From Parietaria judaica (taxonomy: Eukaryota; Streptophyta; Magnoliopsida; Rosales; Urticaceae): a stretch of DNA of 64,000 nucleotides. The notes below the pieces were generated by a model. The model searched no databases. It saw only the letters and a list, made by a program, of their open reading frames with translations, and was not told where the DNA came from. Shown here piece by piece: positions 10,658-23,399 of the stretch (position 1 is the first letter of the stretch; every line of letters starts with the position of its first letter). A program made the position numbers and the translations under genes. The stretch spans positions 28,514,001-28,578,000 of the forward strand of contig OX940864.1 in the NCBI GenBank assembly GCA_954871525.1, written 5' to 3'.

Positions 10658-12409
10658 GACAAAGTCACAACGACGATAACAGTGTCTGTTATCGAAGAGA
10701 GTGTGGTAACCACGGTCCCAAATCAGAACCAAGGGGTACTCAGACGTAGTGGGAGGTTTAAAAGACCAGTTGAACGCTACGAGCAGACCCAGTTGGAATT
10801 TCACCTAGCTGTCACAGACACTAGCGTTGAAGATCCCATAGGCAACAAGCAAGCTATGGTTGATCCTGATAAGGGAGAATGGTAGGAAGCCATGAACCAA
10901 GAAATAGAATCAATGGATTCAAATGAAGTCTGGGAACTTGTAAACTTACCGGATGGTTTCAAAACCATTGGCTGTAAGTGGGTATACAAGCGAAAGAGAG
11001 GAGTGGATGGGAAGGTTGAAACCTTCAAGGCTAGACTAGTGGCAAAGGGTTTTACCCAGAGGGAAGGTATTGATTTCGATGAGACCTTCGCTCCAGTCGC
11101 TAAGTACAAGTCCATCCGGATTCTCATGGCCATAGCCTGTAGTCTCAATTACGAGATTTGGCAGATGGACGTCAAAACCGCCTTCCTGAACGGGTACATT
11201 GACGAAAACATCTATATGGACCAACCAGAAGTGTTCGTGCAACAGGGTCAAGAAGGGAAGGTTTGCAGATTACTTAAATCCATTTATGGATTGAAGCAAG
11301 CTTTCAGATCCTGGAATCTAAGGTTCGATGAAACCATCAAAACCTATGGATTCATTCAAAACGTCACTGAGGCCTGCATCTATAAACTCAATGACGAAAC
11401 CGTGGAAGTTTTTCTTGTTCTGTACGTCGACGATATTCTTCTCATTGGAAACAGTGTGAAGAAATTATCGGACGTAAAGGCGTGGCTATCTACGCAATTC
11501 CAAATGAAGGACATGGGAGAAGCCAGTTATGTTCTTGGGATCCGTATTTTTAGGGATCGCAACAACATGCTTCTGGCCTTATCTCAAGCAGCTTACATTG
11601 ATAAGTTGCTTGAACGTTTCGCAATGGCAAACTCCAAGGGAGGTAATTTACCGACCAGACATGGAGTGTTCCTCAGCAGGAAACAATGCCCAACTTCTCC
11701 GGAAGAGCAAGATGTGATGAGGCGAATACTCTATGCTTCAGCAGTGGGAAGTCTTATGTACGCTATGCAGTGTACTAGGCCAGACATCTGTTACGCTGTG
11801 GGAATTGTTAGCAGATATCAATCCAACCCTGGTATGGCTCACTGGACAGCAGTGAAGAACATTCTCAAGTATCTTCGGAGAACGAGAGACTATATGTTAG
11901 TGTTTTCAGGATCAGAACTGAATCCACTAGGATACACTGATTCAGACTTTATGTCTGATAGAGACGCGAGAAAATCGACGTCAGGAGCGGTGTACACCCT
12001 TGCTGGTGGAGCGATATTCTGGAGAAGCGTAAAGCAATCCTGTATCGCAGATTCCACAATGGAAGCTGAATACGTGGCAGCTTGTGAGGCAGCCAAAGAA
12101 TCAGTTTGGCTCAAGAATTTCTACATAGAACTGGGAGTTGTTCCAGATGTAGATGGGCCCCAAACACTATACTGTGACAACAGTGGTGCGGTGGCAAATT
12201 CTAAAGAGCCCAGAGACCATAACAAGGAAAAACATATAGAACGTAAATACCATCTCATAAGAGAAATAGTGCGTCGTGGCGACGTGAGGGTTGTGAAAAT
12301 AGCTTCGGAAGAAAATCTGGCTGATCCATTCACCAAGACGTTGCCAGAGAAAATATTCAGGAGGCATCTGGAAAGTATGGGTCTGAAAGACATGGGTCAT
12401 CTTCTTTAA
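10658..12409 (+). pseudogene. pol: Copia pol: reverse transcriptase and RNase H
   Basis: The reading frame is open from about 10658 to the TAA at 12407-12409 except for one TAG at 10883-10885, where element B has CAG. Motifs in order are VLRRSGRFKRPVE (linker after integrase), GCKWVYKRK, LVAKGFTQ, QMDVKTAFLNG, IYGLKQAFRSWN, the catalytic LYVDDILLIG, then RNase H with YTDSDFMSDRDARKSTSG, ADSTMEAEY and LYCDNSGA. The family's RT and RNase H are complete in length, but no protease or integrase core lies upstream. The block ends just before the polypurine tract. With a single nonsense codon it is a young pseudogene. Confidence 0.9.
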
Positions 12410-12413
12410 GTAC

Positions 12414-12423
12414 AAGTGGGAGA
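12414..12423 (+). other. Polypurine tract
   Basis: aagtgggaga immediately before the 3' LTR TGTTGG, the normal plus-strand primer position of Copia elements. Confidence 0.8.
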
Positions 12424-12424
12424 T

Positions 12425-15172
12425 TGTTGGACATATGTGTCCTTAAACAAGATAGTTTATCCATTTGTAAAAGATTATGACAAGTCGTTGAATAAAGATG
12501 ATGCTTATTATGATAATCTTATTATAGTTTCTGGTAGAGTAAAATAGAATGTTTGATTCCTTAGTTCATAAAGGATGCAATTATGTTATTATTATGACAA
12601 CAGAGTCAATGTGAGGAAGAATTAATAATCATAATAAATGAACTTAAAATGTCCGTGACCTGATCAACTGGGTAGGAGCCCATTAATCGTATAAGGTCAT
12701 TAATGTGACTAAGTGATAATCCTATTTTGGATTTTGTGTGTGTCACACTCACTAGAAGTGCATTAAGTATGAAGTGTCTTCATACTGGACTGGACCTGAC
12801 TTAAACTCCGGAAGTTATCATATAAGACCGTCACTTATAACTTGGAGTTGAGTCACTAGTAGATGATCAAATGGATATTCGATCTAAGTCCCGAGTGATC
12901 TTGAGTCCAAGCTGCTGGCTTGATTGTTCTTTGATTTAACCGTTAAAGAACACGAAATATTACCGCTGTTCCCAACACTATTATTTTGGGAACATGATAG
13001 TCAGCAATAAGGGTAGCTTGGTCATAGACATGGGCATCACATAGCTCTCTTCAGAGTGATGATGATTCCCTTGATTGTCGGTGGTGAGAAGTGAGAGGTA
13101 TCCGTGCGCAACTTATGAATCAAAACCATAAGTGGGTCACTCATAATATTACTGACTGAGTCAAGGATGAAAATGCAATGAGGGGCATAATGGTATAAAC
13201 CGCCTGCTCGTGTGTGGATCATCAAGTGAAAGATCAATAACCCGAATTTGATTGTATCAATGGACACCCTGCTGATATAAAGGGAATAATATATACCGTA
13301 TCACTAAAGAGTGCAGCCTCGGGTCTATAGTGGAATCACTTCGAGGTTTGACGAACACTAGCAGTTCGTTGGAGCTTAAGTGATACGGGTCCATGGTCCC
13401 CAGGATAGCTCCGTAACGGATGATACGTACGTGATTAAAATACATTCTGGATAATGTTTAATCATTTGGCTTGACTTATAAAACTGAAAGGTCTGTGGCA
13501 GACGTCAGATAGTTTTATCGTTAGCGTGGCAAAAGTACCATATTTTGGTACACGAAATTAACTGATAAAAGAAAGTTAGAATTTAAATTTTCTATCAGCA
13601 CCATGTTGTTGGAAATTAAATTCTAAGCAACTTTTCTTTTTGAACCAAGTCATTTCGACTTACGGTTAGTGATTTATGGATTTTCTAAGTTTATGATCGG
13701 TTCGATAAACTTTGAAATTAAATCACATGTCACGAATTTAAATGATGGTGTGGCACCATGACATTTTAATGTGTGATATTGAGATCAGGAAATATTAATA
13801 TAATTTAATTATTTGAATTTAATTATTAATATGTTATTAATAATTAATTAATAATTAATAGATTTATATTAATAAATAAAAATATATATTTATATATATA
13901 TTTATATGTGTAAATTCGAATTAGGATTTCATAGTATTAAACCCTAGCCAATTCGAATAACATGATTTGGTCTTTCCATATTTGCGGCATAAGTACCAAA
14001 TGTTTTGGTATTTTAGCAAATCCCTAAAATCAATATTATACATTGGATCGGTTATGATTTAATATCAACCGTTGGATTAGGATATTGATAAATTCGAATT
14101 TGATAACTTGGTGACCAAGTTTAAATTTTCAAATTTGGTTAATTAATTATATCCGTTAGATCGGTCTAAGATTTAATCTTTACCGTCGGATTGGAAATTA
14201 ATTAATTATATATATTTATATAATTTTCGAATTATAGATTAAGGATAAAATCGAAATTGTTTTTAATAAATCTTTTTATATTTGATTTTATCCTAAACTA
14301 ATTTGATCCATTAGATCGGTTTAAAGATTTATCTCAACCGTTGGATCTAGATAATGATAATTCAAATTTTAAGATAAATATATATGATAATTCGAATTTA
14401 ATAAAGATAAGAAGATAAGATTGGATTTTTGATTTATCCAAATCTTTCTTATTTAATTAAATCCCTAATTAATTATATCCATTCGATTTAGATGAGATTA
14501 AATCTGGACCATTGGATTAAGATAATTAATTATATTTAATATATAGAATTCGAATTTTAGGGAGGGAATTTCTCCAATTCGGTTACGGTTTGAGCCTATA
14601 AATAGGAGGCTCATTATACACATTTTTCACACATTTCCCCAGAGAAAAATTCAAACTCTCCCTCTTCCTCAGGTTCTGCGAATTTTCTCTCTGATCTCTC
14701 TTTTTCTGGTTCGGTTTAGGAGACTATTTCTCCGGAAACTTAAAAAGAACCATCAGTTAAAATTTTGCGACGGAGTCCTGCCGGCGAAGCCCACGCTTCG
14801 GTACGAGGATTCCAGGAGAATATCCCGGAAAATCACGGGAGTTTCCCTCAGCACTGGCGGAGCCCTGCCCGATTCAGAACGCGCAGCCGGAAGTCGTCAA
14901 TTGAGGTACGGCCTTATGCATTGGGTTAATAAATGCAACCATTTACTGCTTTCTATTTATTTCCTATTATGACTAGATTATTAATAATTATTTATGAATA
15001 TTAAATTACATAATATTTATCAGATCTTGGGATATGGATATTATCCGATATTCGGACCGTTGTACAGATAACAAGTTTTCCGCTTTAAAATAATTTTTTA
15101 AATGTTACCCGGACGGTCCGGAGGTACAATTCGTGATAATTTTCTAAGGAATCCGAGACGTGATTCCCAACA
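12425..15172 (+). repeat. Element C 3' LTR (2748 bp)
   Basis: Near-identical to 5067-7813 throughout, with the same TATA (14597-14605), hairpins and ends. Differences are isolated substitutions and single-base indels, for example atacatg in the 5' copy versus atcacatg in this one. Confidence 0.92.
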
Positions 15173-15177
15173 GTAAC

Positions 15178-16816
15178 GGTAATAGTATAAAAAAAGGGAT
15201 AGAAAAGCCTTGAATTGGATAGCCATCATCCAATCAGATTCATCGAGGTAGTCGTCCACGTGTCTGAACTCTTGTCCGTTAATCCAATTCGTAAGTAGCT
15301 CCTTGTATGGTATGACCGCCTCCAACATCAAGTAGGTAGAGTTCCACCGGATAGGCATATCCGGAGAGAATACTCGCTCCGCTTTGTGATATTCCCTGCA
15401 ATATTCTAACCAAGATTCCGTGCGCATAGTAGATGATCGTATGTACATAATAGCACTCCTAATTCTATCTATGCTTGGCGAAATAATATTTAACCCCGCT
15501 TGAACTATCAAATTGATAATATGGCATGCACATCTTTGATGAAAATAATCGACCCTAAAATTATCGAGACTATCCTTTAACACATCAACGGTTATGTTGT
15601 GGGGGTCAGCATTATCTATTGTAATTGAAACTACCCTATTGCTAAGGTTCCAAAATGACAACACATTCAATATAGCCTCGGCAATGTTAACCCCGGTATG
15701 CCTAACACGCATCGGTTTAAATCCTAAAATACGCTTTTCTAATTTCCAATCATCGTTAATAAAATGAGCTACAACGGAAATATAACCATCGTTAGCGTGA
15801 CCTTTCCAACAATCCGATGTTAAAGCAAAATTATACGACGCTTGTTGAAATAATTTGTCTAGCTCAATTCTTTGTTCATCATAAAATTGAATAATTGTCT
15901 CTCTAGTTACATGACGCGAGACATACCGGTAGTTTATTGGGGCGATGAAGGCTAAAAACTCATTCAAACCATCTCCCTCGGAAAACGATATTGGTAAACC
16001 ATCGCGTATGATAAATCTAGCGAGGGCTTTCCTATAAATGAGATCGGATAAGCAACTTACCTCCTCCACCTTCTTACGCTTTCGGCATACTTCAGCGTGG
16101 GCTTTGAGGTACGATGTGCCTTGAGTATTTGGATCGGCCGGCTTTAATTCTTCATAATTTTGACATTTCCCCAATCTTTCCTCTTTTCATGTTGTTTGAT
16201 TAGGTATATAAATCGGAAAAAAGTCGTTTCGCCATTCCGGAGATGTTAGGTTCTTCCTCTTTCTCGGCTTTGGCGGTGCCTGGTTTGCCGGGCGGCGGCG
16301 GAATAGGAGGCCGACCACGACCACGTACCGGCGGCGGCGGTGGAAAAAGTTCTTCTACTTCGTCACCCTCTTCGTCCTCTTCTTCGCCCTCCTCTTCGTC
16401 GTGGTCCTCGTCGTCCCCGGCTTCGGGTCTTCGTAATTCGGATCGTCGTCTCTTCCGTAGTTCATCGATGCCGAAGCGTCACGATTTTGGTGATGTTGGA
16501 CTTGGGCATCATATGCTTCTTGCTCGCTCGACCATTCCGGAATATTACCTATGGCATTTTGAAGCAAGTTAGTAAAACCACCAAATTGTTAACCATAAAT
16601 TACCGGAACGACCGCATTGGGATGAATCGGTGGCGGTGGTAGACTAGAGGAACCCGGAGCATTTTGTTGGTAAACACCGCCATAATATGTATGTTGTATT
16701 TGTTGTTGTACCGGATTTGGATGCGGAATACTAATAACCGATCCGGTTTCGGAACCGATCCTTCCTTTTCCTCGGCGATCATCTCGGCCTCGAGAACGGT
16801 TATCGGAACTAGACAT
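15178..16816 (-). pseudogene. hAT-1 transposase, N-terminal and catalytic half
   Basis: A long frame at 15178-16174 contains a degraded BED-type finger (GTSYLKAHAEVC) and RNase-H-like signatures (FALTSDCWKGHANDGYIS, then VSITIDNADPHN and HQRCACHIINLIVQAG). This is followed by DMPIRWNSTYLML and YLDESDWMM. N-terminal disordered parts lie in other frames at 16355-16567 (NIPEWSSEQ and an acidic/Lys tail) and 16589-16816 (Gln/Pro-rich). A T-run near 15191 changes the frame just before the insertion point, where the protein continues at 5061. The protein would cut and paste hAT-1; this copy cannot. Confidence 0.85.
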
Positions 16817-17266
16817 TATAACTAAATTAAACTATATTATAACTAAACTATATAATATAATAGATATTATGATAATAATATTGCAAGAATAACTAAATAA
16901 GTAACAAAATTATAAGAGTATTAATATAATTATAAGATAACAAAACTATAACTTAAAATCGAATTTTTTGAGAGCTTGGGTGTTGGGTGAAAAAAATGAG
17001 GGAGAAGTGTTGTTTTTATAAGGAAATGTTTTGAGAGAATCGAGTAAGTGGGGTTATTTAGTCCCAACGGATCTATTTGCAGGGTCCTTTCTGCAAAATC
17101 AGAAAGATTCTTGGGAGCACGCGCAGGTAGCCGTTGCCCAACGGTCGACTTATCCCAGCTCAAAACAATTAGCCGTTGCGCGAATTTTTTTTTTCCCGTA
17201 TTTTTGTCGGACCCGGATATCCGGGTCCGTAAAAAATAAAATAAAATGGAGGGTCCGGCTAATCCG

Positions 17267-17289
17267 GCCCTCCTACATTTGCAGGATTA
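17267..17289. repeat. hAT-1 right terminal inverted repeat
   Basis: Reverse complement begins TAATCCTGCAAATG and continues TAGGAGGGC, pairing with 3859-3881. Target duplication AGCGTACG follows at 17290-17297. Confidence 0.85.
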
Positions 17290-17349
17290 AGCGTACGTAG
17301 GTCCTTTTTGAGAGTTGAATTGAATGCATACTTTATTATGCTATCCAAT

Positions 17350-18249
17350 CAGTGGCGGATCCACGGCCAACCGTAAGGTGGCCGTGGCCCCTCCGGGTTC
17401 GCCGATGTTAGTGGAGTTCAAACCTCCGGCGACTCTATCCTATTCTCGAACTAACCTTGCGGCCCCCCTTCATATTTTATTGTTTGTTGTAAGCCTTTTC
17501 TCTTTTTCTTTTCCTCCGCCTTCGACGCCGTAATGCCGAGCTTTTTTTCCGATGAAGAAACGAACACTTTCATTCTCAGTTCTCTCAGGGGGATGAAGGA
17601 GAAAGATAATAGTGTTATTACTATGTTACCCTTTGTTATTAGAGATTATTACAAAAACATGACATGTCACATTTTCAATTTCATACTTTCACTAATACTT
17701 TTTTCAATTTATAATAGTGTCCTTGTATTTTAAGGTTATTACACAAAGGTCCATAGAACTTACCTAGCAGATAAGTATAGTTGTTAAGTTTTACTTTTTA
17801 ATATAGTATGGTTGTTAACTTGCTGCCTGTTAATACAGCAGACGCTTTTAAATAAATCACATATAATTGTGTCCATGTAATTGTATACTTAAAGCATTAA
17901 AGATCTTTAGTATATCAAAAAAAAAAAAAAAACAGATCTTTAGTATCTCAATAAATATTTTTATTCACCATAAAATATTTTTAATATAATGCTTATAATG
18001 ATAGGAAATATTAAATAAAAAATCCATAAAGTCCTCGATAAATTTATAAAATAAAATTTATGGGCGGTTTTCGGTTCGCAAATTCTTAAACTTTGGATGA
18101 TAAAAAGCAAATAAATTGACATATAATTTATTTGTATATATACATATATATAAAGCAAGAAAACTATGATAATAACGAATAAATTTATATTTATATGTTA
18201 TTGAAATTTTTTCGGCCCCCCCTATCTACAAATCCTGGATCCGTCACTG
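17350..18249. mobile_element. Non-autonomous hAT element, 900 bp
   Basis: Ends are inverted: CAGTGGCGGATCCA on the left and CAGTGACGGATCCA on the right (reverse complement). TATCCAAT is duplicated at 17342-17349 and 18250-18257. The ends begin CAGTG as in Ac-like hATs. No transposase domain is present; the interior has only short AT-rich frames. It sits 60 bp from the end of hAT-1 but belongs to another family by its ends. Confidence 0.85.
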
Positions 18250-18485
18250 TATCCAATATGTCCTTCTGTTTGGTGTTTGTATTTGGCTCTGTCACCATTA
18301 CATTGCACGCTCTTTGTCGTTTTCCATTATTTGTTTAGTTTATTACAATAGTCATAATTCTCAACGAATGATCATTTGATTCATTTCACTCTTTTGAAGA
18401 GGGAAGTTACTGAAAAACCAAACCAAACAAGGTAAAGCCCGATGGAGAATATACGGTAAAAGTAAAACATTGTAAATTTATTATA

Positions 18486-18957
18486 GGGGAAACTGCGGCT
18501 AATGTACCCAAAGTTTCAACAATTTCGGATTATGTGCCCAAAGTTTAAAATCGACGGCTAATGTACCCAAAGTCGTTTTTGTTAGATTTTTTAGGTATAG
18601 GCGTAAGTGACCGTGAACTTCTTCCACGTGGGATCCACCTAGGCAGCTCTCGGTTTTCCACGTAGATTTTGGAGAAAATAAATGATAAATGCATTATTTA
18701 ATTAAAGGGCTGAGATTGAATGGCCAATGTTTAATGAATGGCTCAGATAAATAATGCATTTATATTTTTCTTCAAAATCTGCGTGGAAATCGAGAGCTGC
18801 CTAGGTGGATCCCACGTGGAAGAAGTTCAAGGACACTTAACGCCCAGACCTAAAAAATCTAACAGAAACGACTTTGGGTACATTAGCCATCGATTTTAAA
18901 CTTTGGGCACATAGTCCGAAATCGATGAAACTTTGGGTACATTAGCCACAGTTTACC
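18486..18957. mobile_element. Fold-back element with ~230-bp inverted arms
   Basis: Nearly the whole element is palindromic. The left arm starts gggaaactgcggctaatg and the right arm, reversed, starts ggtaaactgtggctaatg. Each arm contains three copies of a phrase like taatgtacccaaagt. The arms remain similar past the CCACGTGGGATCCACCTAGG block to the centre. Long inverted repeats suggest a Mutator-like MITE; a 9-bp target duplication was not clear. Transcription would give a long hairpin RNA. Confidence 0.75.
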
Positions 18958-19572
18958 TTTTGTTATATTATTGGATTATTAATTTATAAAATATTAGTTG
19001 TATAATCATTATAATTAGGAAAAAAAATTCCTATATACCATATCAAGAATACTAATATGTATTTCCGATCATAGACGTAGTTTGAAGACAACATAACTGA
19101 ATTAAAGCTTGTTTCACGCAATGATGCAATTTTAACGACAATCAATTTGAACAATTTTTTTTTACATCAAGAAAATACAACAGCGGACCTTTTTAATGCT
19201 ATATTGAAGTTTAGAGATGACGTTGAAAGGAGATATCAATTAAGCAAATAACTTCATAATCATATATTTTAATTTGTTTTTTTTTTATTTAAAGTGATTT
19301 CATAACTAGTCATGTAATGTTATATTTTATTTATAGTGATTTCATAATTATATAATATTTTTATTTTTAATTGATTATTAAATTTATATTTCATTTGGGG
19401 CCTATATATTTATAAAAAAAATTATCTTATAAATTTAGTGAATTATTAATTTAGCTAGTTAGGCCTGAGTTCGAGGGACCAGAAAAAAAGATTATTTAAT
19501 CGAGGTTATTAAGTTATCAAAGTTATATCGTATAAAAGAGAGAAAAAAACTATTAAACAACAAGCTGTCAAA
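18958..19572. other. AT-rich spacer
   Basis: No gene or complete element recognised. A short patch (about 19081-19250) reads like a decayed coding fragment in plus orientation but gives no recognisable motif. Confidence 0.4.
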
Positions 19573-20866
19573 CACCATAGTAATCCCCAAAATGTGAGTA
19601 TTTTGGGGTACCGGTATTTCAAAAAAAAAAAAACCCGGATAGGGATCAGTCCAGGTCCGGAAAAAAAAAATCCCGGACTGGTCCGGATCCAGGTATTTTT
19701 TTTTTGATTTTTTTATATTAAATATGTTTTATTTATTTTTTAGTCCCTAATTTCGTTTAATTGTTCAAATCTAACATTTTGGTACTTAAGTTAGGTTTTG
19801 AAAAAAAAATAAATGTTTAAATTCTTAAATTATTTTCTGTGTTTTAAATATTTAAAAATAAATATGAAATAAACAAAAACATACAACAACGAAAGGAAGT
19901 AAATATGAATTTTTTTATTCAACAAACTCGAAGATCGGGTACGGGAAAGTACAACTACAACCAAATGTCGAAAGGCAATCGAAGTTTCAAATTCAAAGTA
20001 CAATGAGAAAACGAACAATTGAAAACGAATTAAATTTGAATATGTGAAAAGTAATTCGCCAATTCTCAGTCAAACATATCGTTTTCTTGTTGTCGCTTGT
20101 TGGCCATAATCCAATCTCTCGAAAGCATAAGGATCAGAACCCCAATAATACTCGAACTTTGCAATCATTGGGGTTAGTACATCGGTAAATAAAGAATTAC
20201 TTTTTGTGTTTTTAAAATGACAAAGAATATAAAAATAGCGGGCAAAGCTCTCTGAGATGTGGGTGAGTAAACATGAGATAAATCAATAGTAATTTGATTA
20301 AAAAGGTGAAGAAAAGCCTAGAATTGGATAGCGGTTATCCAATCGTTCGGAGTAAGGTCTTCGCGGTCGTCGTGGTCCGGGCCGTTGATCCAGTTTGTAA
20401 GAAGCTTCCGGTATGGTATGACAACATCCAACATCATGTAAGTCGAGTTCCAGCGGATCGGCATATCCGATTAAAACGTTATGACCTGGTAACTATGAGC
20501 CCTGCAATAATCTTCCCAAGAAACTGTACGCATAGTAGATGATTGTATATAGAAAATCATGTTCCTAATTTTGGCGATACTTTCAGAAATAACGCCAATA
20601 CCGGATTGAACTATCGAGTTTATAATATGACATGCACACCTTTGATGAAAATAACCCTCCCTAAAATTGGTCAAACTTTCCTTCATTATTTCTACAGCAT
20701 TGGCGTGGGCACTGGCGTTATCTAACGTAATGGAAACTACTTTATCTTATAGGTTCCAATCCGACAAAACTTCTAATATGTCTCGGCTAGGTTTACTGTT
20801 GTGTGTCTAACCCTCATCGGCCTAAAACCTATGATACGCTTTTCCATATGCCAATTATCGTTAATA

Positions 20867-21003
20867 AAATTTCATATAGTTAATTAAAAAAGTTAACAAA
20901 ATTAAAAATGGTAATAATTATCAAGCTCTTTTAGACGGAACTCCCCGAGGTTCCAAGGGCAGATCGACTGGAAATGATGCTATGATCTCACTTTAGGCCC
21001 AAA
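20867..21003 (+). repeat. Duplicated segment in hAT-2, copy 1
   Basis: Matches 21505-21662, starting aatttcatatagttaatt and running through tatcaagctcttttagacgg to actttaggccca. The second copy has a 16-bp extra patch and several substitutions. The pair brackets the G run and the CAT repeat. Confidence 0.75.
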
Positions 21004-21109
21004 CTAGTATTTAATTTTGTTAGTTTATCATCTAACAAACTAGTATTTAATTTATTATCTAACAATTTAAAATATAATAAACCGCTCCCGTTAATTTCTT
21101 TCGCTTCCT

Positions 21110-21132
21110 GGGGGGGGGGGGGGGGGGGGGGG
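21110..21132 (+). repeat. G homopolymer, 23 bp
   Basis: Twenty-three consecutive G (C on the other strand). Such runs are rare in plant DNA and prone to length error in sequencing. Confidence 0.85.
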
Positions 21133-21289
21133 CAGACCCGGAACTAAGAGTTGTCCACGTCCACGTCCAGCTCGTGCTGCTGGTAGAACTTCGTCAACTT
21201 CTTCGCCTTGATCGTAGTTCGGGTCCTCCGCATCCTCGTCCTCATCATCATCGTCATCGTCATCGTCATCGTCCTCGTCCTCGTCGTCC

Positions 21290-21321
<32 letters not shown>

Positions 21322-21322
21322 G

Positions 21323-21503
<181 letters not shown>

Positions 21504-21504
21504 T

Positions 21505-21662
21505 TAATTAAATTTCATATAGTTAATTAAAAAAGTTAACAAAATTAAAAATGGTATTTTCTATGTGTAGAAATAATTATCAAGCTCTTTTAGACGGAAC
21601 TCCCCGATGTTCCAAGGCCATATCGACTAGAAAGGATGCTATGATCTCACTTTAGGCCCAAG
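21505..21662 (+). repeat. Duplicated segment in hAT-2, copy 2
   Basis: Second copy of 20867-21003, beginning directly at the end of the CAT tract. Confidence 0.75.
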
Positions 21663-22117
21663 CTTTTCTAGACAGGACTCCCTAAGGTTCCCAGGCTAGC
21701 TTGGAGGAGATTGCAAAACAAACCTTATTTAAAAACCAATCTTTCTAAGACACCATAATCCTTAAAAACTTTATAATTATCACCACACATAAAAATTACC
21801 TTTTTATTTTTTTTAACTTATTTAATTAAATATTTAAAATTTAATTAAACTAATATAGTTATTTATTTTACTAATTAATTAAGTAACTATAAGTATATGT
21901 ATATGACTATTTATTTAACTAATTAGTTAATTAACTATACTATTTATTTAACATATTAACTAACTAAACTAACTTAACCAATATGTTTATTTATTAATTT
22001 ATTATCGAACAATTTAAAATTTATCATCTAACAAACTAGTATTTAATTTATTATCTAATAATTTAAAATATAATAAAACTATAATTTAATTAATTAACTA
22101 CTTAAATTAAACTTGAT
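21663..22117. other. AT-rich interior of hAT-2
   Basis: No coding signal. Contains further partial repeats, e.g. tatcatctaacaaactag at about 22022, also found near 21027. Confidence 0.5.
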
Positions 22118-23399
22118 TTACCTCAATGTTGGGAGGAACATAATGTTGTTGGACTTGGTGTTGTACCTCGTGATGGCTGACTTGTGCTTGGTATTGTTGT
22201 TCGTTGCTAAGGCTTTGCCATTCCGGAATATTTGGACCTTGATGATTAAGTAATTATGTAAAAGCACCGTGACCTTGAAAAAATAATAATTGTTGGTTCG
22301 GCCCGACGCCACCGGTATCATATTGACCATGAACCGGTAACGGTTGGCTAGAAGAACCGGGAACATTGTGTTGATTCATAACTCCGACATTATAATTATG
22401 TTGACTAAAGCCGTCCTGCTATTAATCGACCGCGGCAACAGAATAGTAGCCCGTCATTTTCCTCGGACTTTGGGACGTCCTCGGGAACGGTTGTTGCCAC
22501 TCTACATATTAACGACAAATTAAACTAATAATAACGGTAAAATAAACTAAATTAAACTAAATAATAACGATAAATTAAACTAATAATAACAGTATAATAA
22601 ACTAAATTAAACTAATAACTGATAAAAACTATAACTAATAACAACTAAAATACCTAAACTATATATTAAACTAGTATTTGAGTATTTATATAATTATAAA
22701 GTAGCTAAACTATAGCCTAATTTCGAGTTTGAGATGAAGAGAAGATGTGTGAAAAAAATGGGGGTGGAATGGTGTGGAAAAATGTGTAGGAATTCGAGTA
22801 AAGTGGTGTAAATGAGGCTCCAACGGCTCTTTCGGGGACCTGTGTGCAACATATCCGTTGGGGGGTAATGGCTCTATTTTTTCGCCACGTGTCCAGACAC
22901 TTATGCCGCGCCCCAACGGATCTATTTTCTGGGCCGTTGATCTTGATCATCCAACGGCCCATATTAAAAGGGCTTTTAAAAAAAAAAATATACGGATATT
23001 CTATTATCCGGGTTTATTATCATCCGGATCCGGTATGTTCCGGATCCGTATTTTTCCGGACCCGGATAGGTCCGAGTCCGAGTTTTATTAATTTTTTTAA
23101 AATCCGGATTAAATACCGAACTTATATTTTGGGGACTACACCATAGTTTATGAAAGATATCAAGGCTCAAGACTCATCGAACTTCGTATAATTTAATAAA
23201 AGAGAGTTAGTAATACTGAATTTATGACTTGATTTTTTAACATTTCGAAACTTTTTTTTTTCGTTTATAAGTCACACTGCAAGAAAAAAATAATTGTTTT
23301 TTGTTAGATCATCTTACCTAGATGATAATTCACTTCAATTTTATGAGTTTAATCATATTTGTTAATCTTTGACTTACTGTTATTGTATATGTTAAGCGT

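Larger units (their letters stand above)
5067..15172 (+). mobile_element. Copia LTR retrotransposon (element C), internally reduced
   Basis: LTRs at 5067-7813 and 12425-15172 begin TGTTGGACAT and end TTCCCAACA. GTAAC flanks both sides (5062-5066 and 15173-15177). A tRNA-iMet-type primer site follows the left LTR and a purine tract precedes the right one. The 4.6-kb interior holds a long leader, an unusual small ORF (9653-10356) and a reverse transcriptase/RNase H block (10658-12409). Gag, protease and the integrase core are missing, so movement would need enzymes supplied in trans. The LTRs differ by scattered single bases and one 1-bp length change, indicating a fairly recent insertion. Confidence 0.93.
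3859..17289 (-). mobile_element. hAT DNA transposon (hAT-1), split by a Copia insertion
   Basis: Terminal inverted repeats of 23 bp lie at 3859-3881 and 17267-17289. Each begins TARTCCYGCAAATG and continues TAGGAGGGC. The flanking 8-bp direct repeat AGCGTACG (3851-3858 and 17290-17297) is a textbook hAT target duplication. Without the nested Copia element and its 5-bp duplication it would be about 3.3 kb, a normal autonomous size. The transposase gene runs on the minus strand with BED-finger, RNase-H-like and C-terminal dimerisation parts, but is broken by frameshifts, stop codons and the 10.1-kb insertion. Confidence 0.9.

Noticed and set aside
15178..16174. Functional domesticated hAT transposase
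   Set aside because: The frame is long but lacks its C-terminal half, its first finger cysteine and an intact N-terminus, and sits between intact transposon ends; it is a broken element, not a host gene.
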